A stretch of 64,000 nucleotides of DNA, taken from Roseitalea sp. (lineage in GTDB: Bacteria; Pseudomonadota; Alphaproteobacteria; Rhizobiales; Rhizobiaceae). The DNA lies in NCBI GenBank assembly GCA_017642895.1, contig JAEPON010000014.1, forward strand, positions 49,131 to 113,130, in the 5' to 3' direction. The notes under the pieces are model-generated. The model had not been told where the DNA came from, ran no database searches, and saw only the letters and a program-made list of their open reading frames with translations. Made by a program: the position numbers and the translations under genes. How positions within the stretch are numbered: position 1 is the stretch's first letter; each line of letters starts with the position of its first letter. Below, piece after piece: positions 58,676 to 64,000 of the stretch.

Positions 58676-59873
58676 ACCGCCGGGCACGCCCGGGTTGGCG
58701 TCGCGCGTGCCCGCGCTCGTCATCCTGCTGCTCTGCGCGACGCTCACCGTCATGGCGGGGGCAACGATCGCACCGTCCCTGCCGGGCATCGCCGCCCATT
58801 TCGAAACCCAGCCCGGCGGCGCGGCGCTTGTCCCGATGATCCTGACCGTGCCGGGACTGGCCATCGCCATTGCCGCGCCGCTTGCGGGCCTGCTCGCCGA
58901 CCGGACGCCCAAACGGCGCGTGCTGCTGACCGGCATCGCCGTCTACGTCATCGCCGGCTCGTCCGGCCTTTACCTCGATACGATCGGCCTGATCACCTTC
59001 GGCCGGCTGTTCCTGGGCGTCGCCGTCGGCGCGATCATGACGTCCGCCATGGCGCTGATCGCCGACCTGTTCGACGATGCCGAGCGCGGGCGCATTCTGG
59101 GTTATCAGGCCGCGGCCATGAGCTTTGGCGGCATGAGCTTCATCATGGCCGGCGGTTTCCTGGCCGATCTGCACTGGCGCGGACCGTTTGCGGTCTATCT
59201 GGCGCCGCTGCTGCTGATCCCCTTCATTTTCGCATGGGTGCCTTACGGGCCGCCAGCGGCCAAGCTGCCGGAGACGGATGCGCCGAAAGGAGCGTTCCCC
59301 TGGGCGTTCACCGCGATGATCGGCGTTGCCGCCTTCGCCAATTTCTTCACCTATTTCACCATCCCGTTGAAGCTGCCGTTCATGCTGCGCGACATGGGCA
59401 TCGAAAGCGCCACCCTGGCCGGCAGCGCGATCGCGCTCCTGACCTTTTCGAGCGGTATCGTTTCGCTTGGATTTGGTCGCATCAGCACCCTGGCACCCGC
59501 GCCCTTGCTGGCCGCGCTGGCCTTTCTGATCGCGTCGGCCGGGTATGCCCTGCTGTCGCTGCAACCGCCGGTTCCGGTCGTGTTCGCGCTGATGGTGCTG
59601 ATCGGCTGCGCCTCGGGCATTGTTCTGCCCAATGCAACGACCTGGCTCTACACCCGCGTTCCGCCGGCGATGCGCGGACAGGCGGCCGGCCTGATGACCA
59701 TGGCTGTGTTCACGGCGCAATTCCTCGCCGCGCCGTTCGTGTTGCTGATCGATCCACTCGGCGGCATCGGCGGGGTCTATATGACCACAGCCTTCATCGC
59801 GCTGCTGACGGCGCTGTTCTACATCATCGTGGACCGACGCCTGCGGCAGGGTGACGCACCCGGCAACCTCTGA
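58659..59873 (+). CDS. MFS transporter
   Basis: A 404-residue major facilitator with about 12 transmembrane helices. The loop 2-3 motif is GLLADRTPKRRV near residue 75, and the second half has a matching FGRISTL segment. It resembles drug/H+ antiporter-like 12-helix members. The substrate is unknown. Its start lies within the 3' end of the hydrolase gene (17-base overlap). Confidence 0.9.
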   Translation: MSASPEPPGTPGLASRVPALVILLLCATLTVMAGATIAPSLPGIAAHFETQPGGAALVPMILTVPGLAIAIAAPLAGLLADRTPKRRVLLTGIAVYVIAGSSGLYLDTIGLITFGRLFLGVAVGAIMTSAMALIADLFDDAERGRILGYQAAAMSFGGMSFIMAGGFLADLHWRGPFAVYLAPLLLIPFIFAWVPYGPPAAKLPETDAPKGAFPWAFTAMIGVAAFANFFTYFTIPLKLPFMLRDMGIESATLAGSAIALLTFSSGIVSLGFGRISTLAPAPLLAALAFLIASAGYALLSLQPPVPVVFALMVLIGCASGIVLPNATTWLYTRVPPAMRGQAAGLMTMAVFTAQFLAAPFVLLIDPLGGIGGVYMTTAFIALLTALFYIIVDRRLRQGDAPGNL

Positions 59874-59910
59874 TAGGCCGGACGCGCTTCCATCGGAAAA
59901 GGGGTGCGCC

Positions 59911-60726
59911 ATGGAACTGCTGCAAGGGCTTTTCACGATCGAGAACCTGACAACCTTCCTCGTGCTGACGGCATTGGAGACGGTTCTGGGTTTCGACAAT
60001 CTTCTTTACATCTCGCTCGAGGCCAAGAAGGCCGGCGAAGAGCATGAGGAGCGCATTCGAAGGCTGGGCATCATCCTCGCCATCGCGCTGCGCATCATCC
60101 TCCTGTTCGTCGTTCTGCAACTGATCCAGGCGTTTCAGGATCCGTTCGCCAAGATCTCCATTCCACCCTTTGTCGAGGGCGAGATTTCCGGCCACGCGCT
60201 GATCGTCCTGGCCGGCGGTGTGTTCCTCATCTACACGGCGATGCGCGAAATCTTCCATCTGCTCGCCATAGACGATATCGGGCACGCGGCGGAACGAGCG
60301 GCGAACGCTTCGCCCATGCGGGCGCTGTTCTGGATCACCGCGATGAATGTCGTCTTCTCCTTCGACACGGTTCTGTCCGCCGTCGCGCTGACCGACAATT
60401 TCGTCGTGATGACCGCGGCGATCCTCGTATCCGGCGCGCTGATGGTGCTGATGGCCGAAACGGTCGCCGATTTCCTCAACCGCAACCGGATGTATGAGGT
60501 GGTCGGCCTTTTCGTCCTCCTGCTGGTGGGGATATTGTTGACCACCGAGGGCGGCCATCTGGCGTATCTGTCCTTCTTCGGCTTCACCGTCGAGGCGATG
60601 AGCAAGACGACCTTCTACTTCGTTCTGGTCACGATGGTGCTTGTCGAAATCGTGCAGGGCCGCTACCAGCGCAAGCTGTTGGCGGCAAAGCGTCTTCAAT
60701 CGCGCAAGCTCCGCCAGAGGGTCTGA
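59911..60726 (+). CDS. TerC family membrane protein
   Basis: The protein has 271 residues from the ATG at 59911, with AAGGGG upstream. It has about seven to eight helices, the motif ETVLGFDNLLYISL near residue 25 and the second acidic-helix motif MNVVFSFDTVLSAVAL near 150, both hallmarks of TerC. Family members are implicated in tellurite resistance and manganese efflux or metal loading of exported enzymes. No ter operon is nearby, so a metal homeostasis role is more likely. Confidence 0.92.
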   Translation: MELLQGLFTIENLTTFLVLTALETVLGFDNLLYISLEAKKAGEEHEERIRRLGIILAIALRIILLFVVLQLIQAFQDPFAKISIPPFVEGEISGHALIVLAGGVFLIYTAMREIFHLLAIDDIGHAAERAANASPMRALFWITAMNVVFSFDTVLSAVALTDNFVVMTAAILVSGALMVLMAETVADFLNRNRMYEVVGLFVLLLVGILLTTEGGHLAYLSFFGFTVEAMSKTTFYFVLVTMVLVEIVQGRYQRKLLAAKRLQSRKLRQRV

Positions 60727-60741
60727 AACCGACGACGAGAC

Positions 60742-61932
60742 ATGACACAAACCAAAGGCGCCGAACGACCGCTCGCCGGCATCCGCGTGATCGAACTGGC
60801 CCGTGTGCTCGCCGGCCCGTGGGCGGGCCAGATGCTGGCCGATCTGGGTGCCGACGTCATCAAGATCGAGCATCCGGACGGCGGCGACGAAACGCGCGGA
60901 TGGGGACCGCCCTTCATTACCGGCGCCGACGGCAAGCCCTTGTCGGCGGCCTATTTCCACGCGGCCAACCGGGGCAAGCGGTCGGTCGCCGTCGATTTCA
61001 AGACCGATGAGGGTCGGGCCGTCATCCGGCGCCTTGCGGCGACCGCCGACGTTGTCATCGAGAACTTCAAGGTGGGCGGACTGGCCAGATACGGGCTCGA
61101 TCATGCCAGCCTTGCGGCGATCAACCCACGGCTCGTGACCTGCTCGATCACCGGCTTTGGCCAGACCGGCCCCTACAGGGATCGGCCGGGCTACGACTTC
61201 ATCATCCAGGGCATGGCCGGCTTCATGTCGGTGACCGGCGCGCCGGACGGCCAGCCCATGAAGGCGGGCGTTGCGATCGCCGATGTGTTTACCGGCATCT
61301 ATGCGGTGTCGGCGATCGAGGCGGCACTGATCCGGGCGCTGAAGACCGGAAAGGGCTGCCATATCGACATGGCGCTGATGGATGTGATGCTGGCGGCCAT
61401 GGCCAACCAGAACATGAACTTTCTGGCCACGGGCGATGCGCCGCGCCCGCTCGGCAACGCCCATCCCAACATCGCGCCCTATCAGGTGATCGAAACCGAA
61501 GACGGCCATATCATCATCGCGGTTGGCAATGACGGCCAGTTCGCCCGCATCTGCGCGCTGCTGGGTCTTGAGGCGCTGCCCGCCGATCCCCGCTTTGCGA
61601 CCAACGCCGCCCGCGTCGAAAACCGCGCGACACTGACGGATCTGCTCGTGGAGAAGACGCGGCAATGGCAACGTGACGATCTGGTCGCCGCGTGCGAGAC
61701 GGCCAATGTGCCGACCGGGCCGATCAATTCGATTGCCGATGCGTTCACCGACCCGCAGATCATCGCCCGGGCGATGCGCGTCGAGCTGACGGACGCGTCG
61801 GGCAACGCCATCCCGTCCGTGCGCATGCCGGTGATGCTGGACGGCATCGCTGCCTGCGCCGATCGGCCGTCACCGGGTTTGGGCGAGCATACCGGGGACG
61901 TGCTGGCGGAGTTGGGAGCCGACAATGGCTGA
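60742..61932 (+). CDS. CaiB/BaiF-type (class III) CoA-transferase
   Basis: A 396-residue family III CoA-transferase. The N-terminal GIRVIELARVLAGPWAGQMLADLGADVIKIE and NRGKRSVAVDFK are diagnostic. The catalytic aspartate is probably Asp181 in VAIADVFTG. The enzyme moves CoA between organic acids via an aspartyl-CoA intermediate, and the acid partners cannot be told from sequence. It is followed by an SDR-fusion gene overlapping by eight bases. Confidence 0.93.
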   Translation: MTQTKGAERPLAGIRVIELARVLAGPWAGQMLADLGADVIKIEHPDGGDETRGWGPPFITGADGKPLSAAYFHAANRGKRSVAVDFKTDEGRAVIRRLAATADVVIENFKVGGLARYGLDHASLAAINPRLVTCSITGFGQTGPYRDRPGYDFIIQGMAGFMSVTGAPDGQPMKAGVAIADVFTGIYAVSAIEAALIRALKTGKGCHIDMALMDVMLAAMANQNMNFLATGDAPRPLGNAHPNIAPYQVIETEDGHIIIAVGNDGQFARICALLGLEALPADPRFATNAARVENRATLTDLLVEKTRQWQRDDLVAACETANVPTGPINSIADAFTDPQIIARAMRVELTDASGNAIPSVRMPVMLDGIAACADRPSPGLGEHTGDVLAELGADNG

Positions 61933-63247
61933 CGATCCCGAGCGCGGGGTTCCGGCCAAGGCGATCGTTCTGGGCGGTGGCGGGTTCATCGGATCGGGCT
62001 GCGTCCGTGCCCTCGCACAGGCAGGCTTTCGCGTGACCGCCGTGGGCCGTTCGCGCCCGAAGCGGCTGGCCGGTGTTGCAACGGCGCGCTGGCGGACGTT
62101 TGACATGACGAAGGCCGATGCCGGGGGCTGGGCTGACCTGCTTGCCGATGCCGATGTGGTGGTCAATGCGGCCGGCGCATTGCAGGACGGTGCCGGGGAC
62201 GACCTGACGGCTATCCACGAGACCGCGGTTGCGGCCATGGTCGACGCAATCGGCGCCAAAGCCGTGCGGATCATCCAGATATCGGCCGCCGGCGTCTCGA
62301 ATGACGCGACGACGGCCTTCATGCGCACCAAATCACGCGGCGACGCAGTCCTGATGGCGTCGGGTCTCGATTGGGTCGTGCTGCGGCCGTCAATCGTTAT
62401 CGGCGCGGATGCCTATGGCGGGACGGCATTGCTGCGCGCCGCGGCAGGCGTTCCGTGGGTGGAGCCCAGGATTCTTGCAACCGTGCCGGTCCAGACAGCG
62501 GCTTTGGCCGACGTTGCCGATGCCGTGGTTGCCGCCGCAAGAGGCGTGATCGAAACCCATACCCTTGCCGACCTGACCGAGCCCGAAGCGCGCGCATTCG
62601 GTGAAACGGTTCGGATGATCCGTAGCTGGCTGGGCCTGCCGGCCTGGCGGCTTTCCATGCCGGTGCCCAAAAGCCTCGTTCTTGCCCTGTCGTTTGCAGC
62701 CGATGGTTTGGGGCGGCTGGGATGGCGATCCCCACTGCGGTCGACCGCGATCAAAACACTCGAGGCCGGTGTGACCGCCGACCCGAGTGCGTGGATCGGG
62801 GCTGGCGGAAAGCCGTTCCGGCCGCTCGGCGAAACGCTTGCGGCCATGCCGGCAACCGCCCAGGAGCGCTGGTTTGCGAGGCTTTACCTGTTGCTTCCGG
62901 TTCTTGTCGGCAGCCTGTCGGCCTTCTGGCTTTTGACCGGACTGATTGCGCTTTGGCAGCGCGAGGCGTCCGTCGCACTGCTGGCCGGGCGCGGCGTTTC
63001 GGACGGCTTTGCCAACCTCGTCGTCATCGGCGGATCGGTGTTGGACATCGCGCTTGGCGCGATGATCCTCGTGCGCCGATGGGCACGGCATGCCTGCCTT
63101 GGCATGGTTGCCGTGTCGCTGTTGTACCTGATTGGCGGCACGGTGGTCGCGGCCGACCTGTGGGCCGATCCGCTTGGCCCGCTGCTCAAGATATTGCCGG
63201 CGGCCCTGTTGCCGCTGGTCACGGCAACCTTGCTGGCGGACCGATGA
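61925..63247 (+). CDS. NAD(P)-binding SDR domain fused to a DoxX-like membrane domain
   Basis: A 440-residue fusion. The N-terminal extended-SDR/NmrA-like domain starts with the Rossmann motif VLGGGGFIGSG near residue 16 and has RIIQISAAGVS and WVVLRPSIVIG. From about residue 310 there are four transmembrane helices in a DoxX-like arrangement, ending at LVTATLLADR. Similar fusions are annotated in proteobacteria, but their activity is not defined. It overlaps the DUF2269 gene by four bases, so the two membrane proteins may form a unit. Confidence 0.82.
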   Translation: MADDPERGVPAKAIVLGGGGFIGSGCVRALAQAGFRVTAVGRSRPKRLAGVATARWRTFDMTKADAGGWADLLADADVVVNAAGALQDGAGDDLTAIHETAVAAMVDAIGAKAVRIIQISAAGVSNDATTAFMRTKSRGDAVLMASGLDWVVLRPSIVIGADAYGGTALLRAAAGVPWVEPRILATVPVQTAALADVADAVVAAARGVIETHTLADLTEPEARAFGETVRMIRSWLGLPAWRLSMPVPKSLVLALSFAADGLGRLGWRSPLRSTAIKTLEAGVTADPSAWIGAGGKPFRPLGETLAAMPATAQERWFARLYLLLPVLVGSLSAFWLLTGLIALWQREASVALLAGRGVSDGFANLVVIGGSVLDIALGAMILVRRWARHACLGMVAVSLLYLIGGTVVAADLWADPLGPLLKILPAALLPLVTATLLADR

Positions 63248-63723
63248 TCCCGGACGTCTTGTTGTTCGTGCACATCATCGGCGCCTGCGTGCTGCTCGGC
63301 ACGGGTGCCGGCATTGCGTTTTTCATGGTGATTGCGAACCGCAGCGGCGAACCGGCGCTGATCGCACATACAGCGGGCATCGTTGTTCTTGCCGACACCG
63401 TTTTCACCGCGAGCGCCGTCATCGTGCAGCCCGTGACGGGCGTCGCGCTGGCCATCCATGCGGGCTGGCCGATCCTGGAAGGTTGGGTGCTGCTGTCGCT
63501 GGCGCTTTATGTGTTTGTCGGCGCGTTCTGGCTGCCGGTTGTGTGGATACAATGGCGCATGCGGCAGCTTGCGATTGCCGCCCGCGATGGCGGCCGGCCA
63601 TTGCCGAGCGCCTACCATCGCCTCTACCGTATCTGGTTTGCCTGTGGTTTCCCGGCTTTCGCCGGGGTCCTGGCGATCGTCTGGCTCATGATCACCAAGC
63701 CGGATGTGCCGATCGGGCTTTGA
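63244..63723 (+). CDS. DUF2269 family membrane protein
   Basis: A 159-residue protein with four predicted transmembrane helices. It starts IPDVLLFVHIIGACVLLGTGAGIAFFM and matches the DUF2269 family (predicted integral membrane proteins with conserved His in helix 1). Its start overlaps the stop of the SDR-DoxX fusion gene (ATGA). Function unknown. It is convergent with hemA. Confidence 0.85.
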   Translation: MIPDVLLFVHIIGACVLLGTGAGIAFFMVIANRSGEPALIAHTAGIVVLADTVFTASAVIVQPVTGVALAIHAGWPILEGWVLLSLALYVFVGAFWLPVVWIQWRMRQLAIAARDGGRPLPSAYHRLYRIWFACGFPAFAGVLAIVWLMITKPDVPIGL

Positions 63724-63735
63724 TCCGCTCGCGCG

Positions 63736-64000
63736 CTACGCCACGGCCCTTGCGAGTGCGCATTGTGACCACAGGTCGCACAGGGCGCCGGCGAGATGGG
63801 CGATGTCGGCGTCGGTATGGAACGGTGTCGGCGTGATCCTGAGCCGCTCGGTGCCGACCGGCACCGTCGGATAGTTGATCGGCTGGACATAGATGCCGTA
63901 ATCGTCCAGCAGGATGTCCGAGATCCATTTGCATTTGGCCGCATCGCCCACCATCACCGGAACGATGTGGGACGGGTTGACCATGTGCGGAATGCCCTGA
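63736..64000 (-). CDS. hemA: 5-aminolevulinate synthase (C-terminal part, cut by window edge)
   Basis: The visible 87 codons end with a TAG at 63736-63738 and begin outside the window. They read [19 protein letters not shown] and then a segment with [15 protein letters not shown] and [11 protein letters not shown], diagnostic of ALA synthase C-termini. The enzyme condenses glycine and succinyl-CoA with pyridoxal phosphate to start haem synthesis by the C4 pathway, typical of alphaproteobacteria. Confidence 0.93.
   Translation of the reverse strand, partial: QGIPHMVNPSHIVPVMVGDAAKCKWISDILLDDYGIYVQPINYPTVPVGTERLRITPTPFHTDADIAHLAGALCDLWSQCALARAVA

Overview
The window is about 64 kb of GC-rich alphaproteobacterial chromosome, most likely from the order Hyphomicrobiales (Rhizobiales). 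The support is a fused NodQ-type CysN/CysC, a 5-aminolevulinate synthase (C4 haem pathway), the gene orders rpoD-dnaG-yqeY-carA and carB-greA-trxB-lsrB, a CtrA-type box, and an AbcR-like small RNA just after the lsrB-type regulator. No tRNA, rRNA, insertion sequence, prophage or CRISPR array was seen. Coding density is high and most of the window is core genome.

Region 1 (1-11.8 kb) is the main accessory locus, a catabolic and uptake island for a 6-deoxyhexose, probably L-rhamnose or L-fucose. A long plus-strand transcription unit runs from an acetoacetate-decarboxylase-family protein (1486) through a D-2-hydroxyacid dehydrogenase, a fumarylacetoacetase-family hydrolase, a RhaS-T-P-Q type ABC importer, an FCD-type GntR regulator, a Gfo/Idh oxidoreductase, a TIM-barrel isomerase and an L-rhamnose mutarotase. 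Most junctions in its second half overlap by 1-4 bases. Two strong stem-loops flank the binding-protein gene. An SDR and an enolase-superfamily dehydratase (cut by the window edge) are transcribed divergently, and a palindromic GntR-type operator lies between the two units. Mutarotase, dehydratase, SDR and FAH-type hydrolase fit the non-phosphorylative diketo-hydrolase route to pyruvate and lactate. The ADC-family protein and the hydroxyacid dehydrogenase are not part of the known pathway.

Region 2 (11.8-31 kb): a Kef-type K+/H+ antiporter with a histidine-rich loop, dxs, an orphan homoserine-dehydrogenase-like/SAF protein, the sulfate-activation set cysQ-cysD-cysN/C, xanthine dehydrogenase xdhAB without an adjacent xdhC, a metallo-beta-lactamase-fold hydrolase, a DUF1499 protein and pyruvate phosphate dikinase.

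Region 3 (30-49 kb): housekeeping genes smc, a DsbA-like thioredoxin-fold protein, a DUF5996 protein, a YjbQ protein, ung, rpoD, dnaG, yqeY, carA, an MscS channel, a neutral zinc metallopeptidase and carB. The rpoD upstream region carries a full TTAA-N7-TTAAC box.

Region 4 (49-64 kb): greA, a glycosyltransferase, trxB, an LsrB/VtlR-like LysR regulator and a 404-bp intergenic region encoding a three-hairpin RNA. All three hairpin loops are the same 10-base anti-Shine-Dalgarno sequence, ACCUCCUCCC. Beyond it lie ettA, a pentapeptide-repeat membrane protein, a TPR protein, an alpha/beta hydrolase, an MFS transporter, a TerC protein, a CaiB/BaiF CoA-transferase, an SDR-DoxX-like fusion, a DUF2269 protein and the 3' end of hemA. 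The RNA loops match eight contiguous bases of the ribosome binding site of the Region 1 binding-protein gene, a testable link between the two most interesting parts of the window.
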